Origin: Aporrectodea caliginosa
Lineage: Eukaryota; Annelida; Clitellata; Crassiclitellata; Lumbricidae
Assembly (NCBI GenBank): GCA_020284085.1
Contig: JACEVL010000483.1
Location: forward strand, 186,001-250,000
Length of the DNA stretch: 64,000 nucleotides
Direction of reading: 5' to 3'
Shown: positions 32,583-55,680 of the stretch, piece by piece
How the letters are laid out: every line of letters starts with the position of its first letter
Position numbering within the stretch: the stretch's first letter is position 1
The notes under the pieces: model-generated
Databases searched by the model: none
Seen by the model: only the letters and a program-made list of their open reading frames with translations
What the model was told of the DNA's origin: nothing
Made by a program: the position numbers and the translations under genes

Positions 32583-33917
32583 AAAGGTCAATCCCTTTTA
32601 GTCAATTTTTAAGACTGAAACGTATTGTGTCAGATCCAGCAGACTTGATTATTAAGGCCACAAGCATGGAAAACTCATTTAAACTTAGAAATTACCCTGA
32701 ATCCATTCTAGACAATGCACTTATGAAATTGATTAAGATAGACAGAGAAACTTTGTTTACCTATAAAACTAAAGCTAAGAAAATCGATAGACCTATACTA
32801 GTGTTGATATATGAAAACAAATACGACAAAAATAACATACTCAAAAGAACGCTACATAAACTGTGGTCAGAACTAATAGCAGAATGCCCTGAGATCTATA
32901 AATATATACAATGCAAACCAATGCTAGCTTATAAAAATAGCAAGAGCATAAAAAAATCTCTAATTAGCTCCAAATACCCTGCCCCATGGCACTTGAAAAG
33001 AGAAATAAAAAATAATTTAGATAAAATAGACAGTGATAACATTCTTAATCTATTAGCACTGATGCTTGAATAACTTTTGTTCTTGTAAATTGATTGATTG
33101 ATGCTGTGCTCTTTGATATATCAGTATCTGAATGTTGATTTTCTGGCAGTTTAATCCACTTTAGGGTCTGCACAGCTGTCCGAGAGGGCAGAGAATTGTT
33201 ATCCACTTTAAATTACATAATAATTGATGTCTTTTCAGTGGTTTTAATCCTTGATGTATCAGTTAAGTGTGCCAGTAGCTTTGGAAACTTGTCATTAGTT
33301 GTAGTTGCAGACTGTTTTTGCATGGAGATCTCCAGACAGTAGAATTTGTGAAGAACTTTGATTGAGGTTGTTGGTTGGATACATTGATGATGGCCTCCTG
33401 TTGGTTTGGTCTAATGCTAAAACAACAATTAGAAATACTGCATTTATCACATTGAAATTATAATTTAGAAATGTTTTAAATTGGACTGCCACTTGTGCTA
33501 GCAGTCATAGTTTGACTATTTCTGTAGTAAGGAACTCTGAATTACCTAAGCGCTTTCGGTTTCAGTTTTAACTACCCATAGTGCCTGACTTGTAGTTAAC
33601 CATGTACTCGCAACGTTTTAAATTACTTGATTTGATTTTTAAGTAACGTAAAACACACTAGATTTGTTTAAAACATGACATTTTAATAGATATTGTATAT
33701 GAGTTTGACTGTCTCGTAAAATGGCGTCAGATTATCAACATTGTTGTGATTGCCGACTGCATTAGTAGCGGAGCATATGTTTTAGACATAGTGACATCTA
33801 GCGATTATTATAGTCACTTACTATTAGACATCTAGCGATCTTTTTGTTATTATATACCTGACTCGACAGCTAGCGAACTTTATATTTTTATTTAGACAGG
33901 TTGTGCTTAATTATATT
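32583..33917 (+). mobile_element. Penelope-like element copy D (3' end only)
   Basis: Matches 24766-26092 of copy A from AAAGGTCAATCCC to the terminal TTAATTATATT, with a small GATTGATTGATG change just after the stop. Contains the last 160 RT codons (to 33073) with the same stop, confirming that the protein ends without an endonuclease domain. Confidence 0.85.
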
Positions 33918-34166
33918 GGTCACACCACGTGGCCAATAATTGTTTTGATTTAAAATTCTGGTAATTAAATTGGCTATTAAACACGTACGTTTAAAATTTA
34001 ATTTAAATTAATAGATTCTTTTTATACGTTTCTAGTTTAACGTTTCCTGAAATTTTTAAAGTCCTTTCTTCTTAATTTTATCTTAAGTAAGCAAGTAAGT
34101 AAGTAAGTCATTTATTTACAAAGCATCAACACCATCGGATCACAATGACAGCAATTCCGTAGAATA
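33918..34166. other. Diverged duplicate of 54.88-55.05 kb
   Basis: ATTGTTTTGATTTAAAATTC then TGGTAATTAAATTGGCTA and CCTTTCTTCTTAAT recur at 54888-55030. It marks where the MCT unit resumes after the PLE cluster. 34088-34110 is a short (TAAG)n tail of the adjoining repeat. Confidence 0.6.
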
Positions 34167-34612
34167 GTGGTAACCAGTGCGACCACTCCTTGGGAATTTT
34201 CCCAAGATCTTGGGATCTTGGGGTCCTACCTGGGATCTGGGGATTTTGCATAGCAATCTGGGAATTTTTTCTTAGGCCCACAGACTAGTTTTACCGTACG
34301 TTTCAACAGTAGCAGCAAATCAGATTAGAAAAAACTCGCTCAGTGAAAGACGTTTATTATGATCGTATCATGTGAAAATAGTAATTTGTAAATTCAATAT
34401 TATGCTCCGGTTTTTTCTTTGACAGTTCCTAGCTCGGCATTTTTGTGAATAATTGCGATTGTTAAAGTGCATTTCATATTTCACCCAAAAAATTTCATTT
34501 TCGGTGACTTGGGATGATTTTTTGGTACACTTTAAGTTTTGGCCAATCTTGGGATTTTTCTTGCAAGATCTTGGGATTTAATCAAATAGAGAGTGGTCGC
34601 ACTGGTGGTAAC
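34167..34612 (+). mobile_element. hAT-type MITE
   Basis: Perfect 14-bp TIRs CAGTGCGACCACTC (34175-34188) and GAGTGGTCGCACTG (34591-34604), flanked by perfect 8-bp duplications GTGGTAAC (34167-34174 and 34605-34612). 430 bp, non-coding, with repeated CTTGGGA motifs near both ends. It sits inside a reverse copy of the interspersed repeat described at 49.1 kb. Confidence 0.9.
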
Positions 34613-34845
34613 ATCACTGGCGTGAAGAGCAGTAGGAAGCGATATCGCTTCCCGCAACCCTTTCAAAGGTTCACTTAGCCTATCATTCGCCCGATGGCGT
34701 TGGTGAAATGAGTATTAGACGTGATGGGTGCGTTGCATGGCTGCCGTAGGCCTATATAGTTAAATTCGACTCCTGCAATAAGTTTTAATCATCCGTTCAT
34801 ACTGAATTGTAATCATAGCCTACTGCGTTTGTCGGTTTGAAATAT
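34605..34845 (-). repeat. Interspersed repeat, reverse copy
   Basis: Reverse complement of 49090-49330: GTTACCAC, CGCCAGTGATG/ CTGCTCTTCACGCCA, AGGCTGAGT-like block, GGCAGCCATG, GAATTTAACT and ACAATTCAGTATGAACGGATG are recognisable in order. Confidence 0.65.
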
Positions 34846-34852
34846 TACAGAA

Positions 34853-35038
<186 letters not shown>

Positions 35039-36465
35039 ACTGATGCTATTTTAGTAGGCCTACTGTTACGTTTTTTAATTGCAGGAGCTAGCCTATACAT
35101 TCATAGCAGGCTTTACATTCTGTAGGCTAATTCCATTGCGAATAGCAAGTTCCTCCTTGTTCTTCAAATAAAACCTAACATAGGTCCACGGCAACAAGCA
35201 TGGATCTGGTAACATGTTAAGTCCCTTGTGTTTATGAGTCCACAGCCATAACCTCAAATCGTTGTTGAAACCAGCCCCCTAATTCTATTTCACCAACCTT
35301 CTGACTTCTATTCTTTTACCTTATCCACTTGGTCATGGCTAAAATACCTAAATGTAGGCCTACTTAATAGAACCTGTGTTCTCCATTTACCATTTATGTA
35401 GCATACGTGTAGTTCAACTGCGTTTCGTTAATAATTTGGACTAGTTTCACGTATTCCTTAATATAAAGCCTGTCCAGCTATTTCTAGCCTTTTTGAGGGT
35501 CGGGCTAGCTTTTCCCGAAAATTCAGAGTGGCATTCATGGTTCTATTCTAGTCATTATTTAGCTCACATCATGTCATTATCATTTTAGTTGTGGTCGAAA
35601 TTTCATAGCAAATTTAAACAGTGAGTTCGATGGAAGGCTCTTATATTTGGCGTAATTCTGGCGAGAGACTATTCCAGAGAGGTGGAACAGCCATGGGAAC
35701 TATTTGCAAATTTTAGCCATGCAGTGTTATTGTTGTAACAAAAAGTAAGACAACAAAGAATAGCTATTATTTGGCGTTCATCGTCATATATTCGTTTATT
35801 GTGTTAACAACAGACATAACGCTGTAGGTGTACGTGGAAAAAACTAGATATTATAGTATGAAGTAGCCTAATAGCTTAGTATGAGTTCAGGAACGAGATA
35901 TAAAATTTCGTGAGTCTTTGTCTGGAAGGTTAAAGTTATGGGGGTCTGACCCTAAGAAAACAGGGCGTAAAATGTTGGTTGGGAAAATGGCATCTGAGTG
36001 AATGATTCTCATTTTAAGAGAGCGGCTTTGAACAGTGAAGTGTCTGGATTGATGAATGGACCGAGGGCAGATACAGGTCGGCTGACCGAGATATGGAAGA
36101 GTGCAGGAAAGCAATAAGAATAGCATAGGTGGAGCATATGTATGGAGTTGGAGAGAGACAAGACACAGTTACCATCCTCATTCGGAGACCGACGTAGCAC
36201 AGTAGGCAGCTACGAATAGGCGCAGTCCCATACTGGCATGAATCCATAAGCAGAAATAGAAAGGCACATACAGACATACACATTGAGGAGGGCAGATATA
36301 CCCAGGCATAGGCCTATACTTATGATACGCAGAGACTTAGACACATACAGACGCACTCGATCCAAGGCAACCAACACGAACTCAGCTAAGGCATCAGCCG
36401 GGGCCGTAGAGCAGATACTGCAATCCGATGAGCTGTAAGGTAACGTATCGTAAGTAAAGCTATAC
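35039..36465. other. Upstream flank of MCT unit, with LINE C-terminal relic
   Basis: 35270-35390 matches 55250-55320 and 55680-55740; 36030-36130 matches 56730-56820, so this flank belongs to the duplicated unit. 35890-36000 on the - strand reads DPHNFNLPDKDSRNFISRS, the C-terminal signature (R.H.f.LP.KDdRNFIsR) of CR1-like LINEs. No gene. Confidence 0.5.
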
Positions 36466-36473
36466 CGTGGCAG

Positions 36474-36946
36474 ATATACCCCCAAGCCGCCGCCATAGCC
36501 GCCGAGCCGCCGAATTTTTGTCCAAGCCGATTAGCCGCCGGAAATTTTACGGCTTAGCCGAAAAACCGCCGAGAATATTTTTACGGCTAGCCGCCGGAAA
36601 CATATTCTGCTAATTCAGCTAGAACACGCACAAAGTTGTGATTGTAAAGTTTTCCCGCTGGTTTCAAAGAGTTATGACTTTTTAGATTGCCGTACAAGTT
36701 CGGACTTATTGAAACTGTACTGTTTCGAATGTCCTTTTATGTGCCACTATTAATTGTTCATTTTTATGGCATTGTAGCAGATGTCGAACTCTATAGTCGA
36801 TACACGTTTTGAACGAACTATGTTTCAAGCCGTATTTTTTACGGCTAGCCGAAAAAGGTAGTTTACGCCATTTTACGGCTAGCCGAAAAGCCGCCCTAAA
36901 TTTTCTCAAGCCAGCCGTTAGCCCAAAAAAATGCGGTTTGGGGTAT
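36474..36946. mobile_element. GCCG-rich MITE, absent from the paralogous segment
   Basis: Flanks CGTGGCAG (36466-36473) and GGTGGCAG (36947-36954) look like an 8-bp duplication; the paralogue at 56865-56900 has a single CCGTGGCAGACTGGTAG and nothing between. Ends ATACCCCCAAGCCGC and reverse-complement ATACCCCAAACCGC form imperfect TIRs. The interior repeats TTACGGCTAGCCGAAAA. Confidence 0.7.
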
Positions 36947-37140
36947 GGTGGCAGACTGGTAGCCGGAGTTTCTTGAAAGGCCTTTGAACATTGACCGCAT
37001 GCTTCCTGAGCTCTGCATTGTATCTAATGAGACGTCTCTAGATATTTTATGACCTAATTAAATATTATGTAGCTTATTTACACATCCACGACTTATCAAA
37101 ACTTGAAAAGAGTCTGGGACCTGCTATTCGCCACGGCCAA

Positions 37141-38885
37141 TAACATAACATAACATAACATAACATATTTTATTCAGCAACCATCTTAAAATACAGGTCG
37201 TAAGTACATGAAACTGTTTTCGAGATTAGTCGGTATGCCCAGGAGACCCAAAAGGGGCCGAAGGTCCCGCAAGCCAGGGCCACCTGAGACAAATTAGTTG
37301 ACAGAAAGCATTACGGCCGACTATGATAATTCACAAACTAGGCAATATATTCTTAACTATCTTAACTAAACAATTAGAAATTAAAGAAAATTAAAGAAAA
37401 CTAAGAAAAATTAGAGATTAAGCATATATGATGACATAGCTTGCACAGAGCACACTCCCCTTACGGTGACCAGGTAATCCCCTCTTCTGAGTGAGTTAGG
37501 TTCCTCGTTGGATGTGGGTAGAAAGTTTACGTTTAAACAGCTGGAGGGAAGGTAGTGAACGAATATCGGGAGGAATACTGTTCCATGCTCTTGGACCTGC
37601 ACATTTTATTGATGCTAGTCTATTATTGGTACGAGCAAACGGGATGTAATATGGCTTGAAGTTCCTCGAGCGATCATGATTATCAGTGTTAGATTGAAAA
37701 TAATTCCTATAGGTTGAGGGTAATTGGTTATGAGTATATCTATACATGAATATGCCAATTTGGACCTGCCTTATCTGGTCAGGTTTTAATATCTTCAGTC
37801 TCAGGAATTCAGTTATCGTATGGGCTCCATATGGGAGTTGTGCAATAAATCTGACTGCCCGTTTTTGGAGGACAACTAGTCTAGAAAGGTTTGACTTATA
37901 TGCTGATGCCCAGACTATATTACAGTAAGTTATGTATGGATGTATAAGAGTGTAGTAGAGAGTGATTCGAGTCTGAGATGGGAGGATTCTGGATATACGA
38001 GTAAGTATTCCCAGGTTTTTAGCAATTTTTATAGAGATATTAAATAAATGATCTTTCCAGGATAGGTGCTGATCCACATACACCCCAAGGAACTTAGAGG
38101 ACTGAACTTGAGTAATATGGGTGCCCATAATACATAAGTTTGTATATGAGTTAGGAAGCGATTTTTTATATGATCTAAAAATAATGAAGTTAGTTTTATC
38201 TAAGTTGAGGGTTAGCTTATTCAGTTGGAACCAATCAGCTACTTTACTCAGTTCAGAGTTGGTATGATTAATTAGTGTTTCTATTGAGGAGTGAGAGTTA
38301 AAAATATTAGTATCGTCAGCAAATAATATAAAAAATAGATCAGGAGAGACATTAGGTAGGTCATTTATGTATAAAATAAATAATAAAGGACCAAGGATGG
38401 AGCCTTGAGGTACACCATATTTAATTAGTTTCAAAGGAGACTTAGTACCGTTGCAGCTCACTAATTGCATTCTATTATCAAGGTAACTTTTGAACCAGTT
38501 TAGCTGGGTGTTGCGAATTCCATAAAGAGATAACTTTTTTAGTAAAATACCATGATCAATAGTATCAAAGGCTTTGGCCAGATCTAGGAATATACCTATG
38601 GAGAATTCATTTTTATCCATTGCAGCAGAAATTTTATCTTGCATACTTAGAAGTGGCATGAATGTTGAATGGCCTGATTGGAATCCATGTTGGGAGGTAA
38701 AGAGAATATCAAATTTGGTTATAAAATTATTAAGTCTTACGTGCATGGTCTTTTCAAAAAATTTTGAGAAGAAAGGAAGGACAGATATGGGTCGGTAGTT
38801 AGAAGCCTCATCTCTTTTTAAAGATTGGTACCACCTTTGCTATTTTTAGAGCTTGAGGAAATAGGCCTGTTTTAAAAGAGCAGTG
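37141..38885 (-). mobile_element. LINE (CR1/Jockey-group), 5'-truncated, absent from the paralogous segment
   Basis: Minus-strand RT with a (ATGTT)n 3' tail at 37141-37166. The duplicate segment at 57065-57110 runs through without it (GGCCAAAACAGG ... CAGAATGAGT), so insertion postdates the segment duplication. The 5' end lies near 38885, inside the RT N-terminus (KVVPIFKK ... NYRPISVLPFFSKFFEK). Confidence 0.85.
37496..38746 (-). CDS. LINE reverse transcriptase, nearly complete domain
   Basis: 416 residues without a stop: HGFQSGHSTF, motif A FLDLAKAFDTIDHGILL, motif B GVPQGSILGPLLFILYINDL, motif C LFADDTN, LGVYVDQHLSWKDH, thumb and C-terminal ARTNNRLASIKCAGPRAWNS. The N-terminal end (RDEASNYRPISVLPF) continues upstream in the same strand but a small frameshift near 38815 separates it from KVVPIFKK. 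A young but 5'-truncated copy. Confidence 0.85.
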   Translation of the reverse strand: MHVRLNNFITKFDILFTSQHGFQSGHSTFMPLLSMQDKISAAMDKNEFSIGIFLDLAKAFDTIDHGILLKKLSLYGIRNTQLNWFKSYLDNRMQLVSCNGTKSPLKLIKYGVPQGSILGPLLFILYINDLPNVSPDLFFILFADDTNIFNSHSSIETLINHTNSELSKVADWFQLNKLTLNLDKTNFIIFRSYKKSLPNSYTNLCIMGTHITQVQSSKFLGVYVDQHLSWKDHLFNISIKIAKNLGILTRISRILPSQTRITLYYTLIHPYITYCNIVWASAYKSNLSRLVVLQKRAVRFIAQLPYGAHTITEFLRLKILKPDQIRQVQIGIFMYRYTHNQLPSTYRNYFQSNTDNHDRSRNFKPYYIPFARTNNRLASIKCAGPRAWNSIPPDIRSLPSLQLFKRKLSTHIQRGT

Positions 38886-38958
38886 TCAGGGTCCTGTGCA
38901 AAAGGTCGAAACAGAATGAGTCTGAACACACATTTCTCATTCACCTAAATACATAGGC

Positions 38959-51051
<12,093 letters not shown>

Positions 51052-51601
51052 CGTCCAGATTTATAATGCACGTGTTAATAAACCACGATTACCGGCTGCC
51101 AACAAATGGACCAGCGTATTGCTTTGTTAGAGTGGCCACAAAATGCATTCTGCCTATATGTGTATATATATATTACGATTACGATTACGATTAGCCTACG
51201 ATGTGTATAATTGCTCACAATATACGCTTATAATATATTCCATTCGCTCGAGATGGCATATTTAGGTTTATTATAATTTGAGCATACGTCCAAAATCGTG
51301 TATTTGTCACAGGATGCACCGAAACATGCTATATTGTAGTCCTATAAACCTTCAACTCACTTGTCTATAAACCGGGAGTACAGCTCACGTGATCAGTTTG
51401 TACTTTGATCTAGCCAATTGGTTGTTAGCTTGTTGTTGACTTCGGACCTGGTCTGGCAGCATGACCGAATTTAGGTAGCATATTAGCGACGCAAAGTTAT
51501 ATAGGGTTGCCAGACATCTGGCAAGAGAAGGACATGTCCTCCTTTTTACCTCATGTCTTCTGTCCCGCAGGCAAAAATGTCCCAGTTTTCGTATGCTTGT
51601 T

Positions 51602-51605
<4 letters not shown>

Positions 51606-51632
<27 letters not shown>

Positions 51633-51720
51633 TAGAATTTACATAGCGCCTCTTCAAGGGCTCTACTAAGAAGCGCTCCCGAGACAGGCTTGATCATAGA
51701 GGAATGTCTTCAATAGGGCG
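51606..51720 (-). mobile_element. LINE 3' end fragment
   Basis: (CAAT)n tail, then TTTACATAGCGCCTCTTCAA and AGAAGCGCTCCCGAG on the + strand, the reverse of the LINE 3' terminus seen at 57690-57735. Only the 3' end is left. Confidence 0.6.
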
Positions 51721-51969
51721 TAAAAGGAAGTCGAGTGAATACGAGGAGATTGGCTATCATATCATGGCAGTTTTTAACGAGTTTACACGCGCATGATGTT
51801 CCTAAGTTCCCATCGGACCCTACCAGGCTAACAGTCCGATATACTTATTTATTTATTATTGCAGCTCTATTTCATCCAGACGTTTCTAGTCCATGATATG
51901 AGTATGCTAAAACAATGTATAACCCTAGTTCTAATTATATGAATTATGAACTGTCTATGATACTCTATG

Positions 51970-54201
51970 TAGAGCTCTGCGCCGACTTAATAGTGTCGGC
52001 GGCGGCGCGCCGGTCATTTTGGTCGGCGGCGGCGGCGCCGCCGACCAACAAAATCGGCGGCGGCGGCCGGCGGCGCGGCGTGGTCGGCGCTGGTGACGGA
52101 ACCAGAAAGTTTATGAGGGGTCAAAATGGCGTCCGAACTTTTGAACTAGTTTGAATTTCCACACTGTAGTTCTAGCATTTTAAACTGTCATCTGAACAAA
52201 TTGCTCTATTATTTCAATGCTGATAGGAATCAGCCGTCACTCGTAGTTACGATGTAGTTTGAGTCGTGTTTGAGTTTGACTACATACAATACTAGCAAAC
52301 CGGACATTTATTGAAGTTAATATAAAAACTAGAAAACAGGGCCTACGTTCAATTTCCAAGAACCCATTAGCCTTTAGTAAACGAATTGCTGACTATAAGA
52401 CACAATAATCTTCGTTTGTTATTTGAAACTGACAAACCGCAGTATGGTTACAATTCATAGCATGAACGGATTACCACAAGTTATTAAATAAATCGAATTT
52501 AACTGTTTGGCAGCTATGCACGGCGCCCACCACGTCCTACAGCTCATTTTACGAACGCCATATTATGGCGAATGAAAGGCTGAGTCGACCTTTGGAGGGT
52601 AGAGGGAATTGATCCGGCGTCCATGCTGATCTTCTACTCTTCGTGCCAAAGTGTTACCATTTACCATAAACCCCCTCCACGGCGTATCACAAGTAATTAA
52701 TTTTAATCATTTTCAATTTGCTAAAACTTTTGTCAAATTAACAGGAAGAGTGCATCCTGTACTTATAGATTAAGGAGTCCTGGTGCCATCTGTTTTTACA
52801 TCAAAAACTGCTTTTCCGCGAGTTTGCTTTTAGTAGCTTCAGCCATGGCGATATTTATAATTATATCCAATTTATCACAATAATTAAAGTTAATTGTATT
52901 TATTTCAAGAACGTGAATTGATTTTATAAATACCAAATAGTCTTTGTTTCATAGCAGTTTAATCCATAGCAGTTAAAAATGCAGATCGCCACTAGCCTAG
53001 TAGGCTACTTAGGGATTTGCAATTTCTTAAAATGCATGCCTATCCTAAACGCTGTATGACTTTGGTTTAGATGCACTAGAAATTTGATATAATTATATTA
53101 CACTGCTGGAGCATGATCTGCATGTGCTAATTTGATAATGGATATGCTTAAGCCTGCAAGATGATCAGATTGGGTATTAAATAAAGGATGACTCATTCAC
53201 TGTGTATGCGTTTTGTGAATGGATGACTCGCACTTTGGAACTTTTAGCCTAAATCCTGAGAGAGAGGACACTTTGTTCACTCGGAAAATGAGGGTAACTT
53301 AGGGTCATGCCAATCTTTCGTGGCATGTCGATGCTGTCTGTCGTCCCCCTCCAGCCCCTCCCTACTTACAAACCTTAAGATAGACAGAACAGCAATATTT
53401 GGGGAAGCAAATTATTTGGGTTAAGAAAAGAACTAAACCTCGCTTATGCGAAGCCCGTGGCTCGTTATAGCAGCGCACCTTGACGGGCGGGTCTGGTCGT
53501 GAGGGGCGCCGGCATGCAACCAGGACGGGTAATAGGGCGGTTCGCCCCAGACCTATGACTTTTAATACTGCCGATATTGTATAGATTATAATAAAGTATT
53601 CTTTACATGTACGTACATTCACTAAAAGCTGCACTGAGGGGTTAACTTAACCCCACAGGTAATTTCATGGAATTGACTGGAGGGGTTGAAAATGAATTCA
53701 AAGGTTGAACACTCCCAACCCCCCGACAATTCAATCACCGTAGAAATATATATTTTCTCTGTCTTACAGTTATATATGTAGTATGCATGTAGGACAGAGG
53801 ACCTGTTCGATTTTCCCCCATTCCTATCCGTCTATTCAATCTATCTATCAATTATTCAATCCACCCATCAATCCATTCATCCATCTATCCATCCCACCAA
53901 ACCATCCATCTATCTATCCATCCCATCATCTGGCTGCTGTCTGCCTGTCTGTGTCTGTGTGTCTCTCTGTCTCTGTCTCTGTATGTCTATTCTATTACCC
54001 AATGAAGCAACAATTTATCGTGAAATCATGCTACAACATGAAAAATGCAACAAAAAAATTAAACACTTCAGCGCGGCATCGGCGGCGCGCCGATTTATTT
54101 ATTATCGGCGGCGGCGGCGTCCGGCGCGCCGATCCACAAAATCGGCGGCGGCGGCGTCCAAAAAATGTCGGCGGCGGCGGCGCGGCCGGCGCAGGGCTCT
54201 A
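51970..54201. mobile_element. hAT element with CGG-rich ends, 2.2 kb
   Basis: TIRs TAGAGCTCTGCGCCG and (reverse complement) TAGAGCCCTGCGCCG; perfect 8-bp duplications ACTCTATG at 51962-51969 and 54202-54209. Both subterminal regions (51998-52095 and 54070-54195) are arrays of CGGCGG with GGCGCGCC. No transposase in the interior, which holds one copy of the interspersed repeat (52440-52660) and a (CCAT)n stretch (53820-53930). Confidence 0.85.
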
Positions 54202-55290
54202 ACTCTATGGTCAAAGCGCTTATTTCCAGTACCAGATCGGCGTATTTGAACTGTTCCTCGAAAGTCTTCAGCATGAGCAGTGGAGTTCATTTTTCCAAAG
54301 TTGCCAAAATGCAATTTCTTTCTCAGAGTTACTTAAAATTTGCGAATTTTTCTTCTCTACTTCTGGACTCAAAGGCAACGTCGAATGAGTGTTCACCCTG
54401 ATGAACGCTCAATGGAAAACGGAAAGGCAGAGACTGTCTGTTGACTCGGTGAAGAAATCGTTCTTACAAGTTCAATATGAAGAATGTTTCTTCTGAGAAG
54501 TTCTATACGTCTGTTATTGGCAACGATGATTTTCTGCGGAGAGTTGGCTCCTCAGAGAAATGATGTGCACACTAAGAACGTGCAGTTAATTGAATAAATA
54601 AATAGGCCTACTTTGTAACATTATGATTAAAATTCACAACTGATTTGATACAGCTTTCCAAAGTGACTTCGTTTCTTGGTTACTTAGGAGACCCTGACTC
54701 CGGAGTGAAATATTCAATACGTCCTCCCTTGTCCTCCTTTCCGGCTTTCTCTGTACCCCTTAGGCTACTCATGTATCTGGCAACCCTACGCAAGGTTTTC
54801 GAAGAAGTAGAAGAACAGAAAACGTCTGACCCTTTCTATTTCAGCGAGGCAGCAGCTGTCGTCAGAGGACCATTTAATTTTTGTGTATAATTGTTTTTAT
54901 TTAAAATTTTGGTAATTAAATTGGCTAATAGCCTATACACGCTGAAAGTTTAATTTAAATTTATAAATTCTTTGATGTAAGTTTCCAATTTAGCGTTACT
55001 TGAAATATTTATTCCTTTCTTCTTAATATCTTAATTGACGTGTCTTCTATTGACTGTTAAGCTCCGTTTGTAATTCACCAATATGGCTTCTCATAAGCTG
55101 CTACATTTGTTTAAACTCAGAGGACGCTACGCACCTTCACTGCAATTCTCTTCATCATTGTCCCTCTTCTCGGTTCTTTCATTATCTTTTATACACAGAC
55201 CTACTGTACTCAATCTCGAAAGTCATAACCTCATATTATAGTTGCTGAAACAAGTCCCCTTATTCTATTTCTCCACCTTCTGACTTCTGC

Positions 55291-55680
55291 TAGAATATTC
55301 GTTTTATTGATAAAACAATCTGACAAAAACGAAGAAATGCTTACATGAGCGATAATGGATAATTACAGTTAATTAGAAAATTTTAGAATAAACTAGTAAA
55401 TATTTTTATATAAGGATCTGGGAATAAATTGAGAGTAACTGTTGTCTTTGGGCGGGAGAGAATGGTTGTGTGCTCTAGGTCTTAATTGATGATAGAGAGG
55501 GGTCGGAGTCGACGGAGTGGAGGTTGAAGTAGGTGAAGCACATGCTTGGGGTTGTGTAATATAGAGAAAAGGACATTTGCATTGGCTATCGTAGCAAGTA
55601 GAGAGACTGTTGGGACGGATTGTTCTAGGTTACCTAGGCGTTTGGCTCTTTTTATGAGTTTTTCTAGTCTATTTTCTCAA
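55291..55680 (-). mobile_element. LINE 3' end, absent from the paralogous segment
   Basis: Minus strand, with frameshifts, gives LEKLIKRAKRLGNLEQSVPT ... HNPKHVLHLL ... LRPRAHNHS ... SQFIPRSLYKNIY, the CR1-like C-terminus also seen at 39.9 kb. Flanking sequence joins directly at 35306-35330 in the other unit. Confidence 0.65.

Larger units (their letters stand above)
51504..54794. mobile_element. Composite DNA-transposon insertion upstream of gene B
   Basis: TAGGGTTGCCAGACATCTGG at the left and, reversed, TAGGGTTGCCAGATACATG at the right form TIRs. Flanks CGCAAAGT (51492-51499) and CGCAAGGT (54795-54802) look like an 8-bp duplication with one change, with 4 extra bases (TATA) at the left. 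The paralogous upstream of gene A (about 22570-22620) has no such insertion. A second hAT lies inside (51970-54201). Confidence 0.55.
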
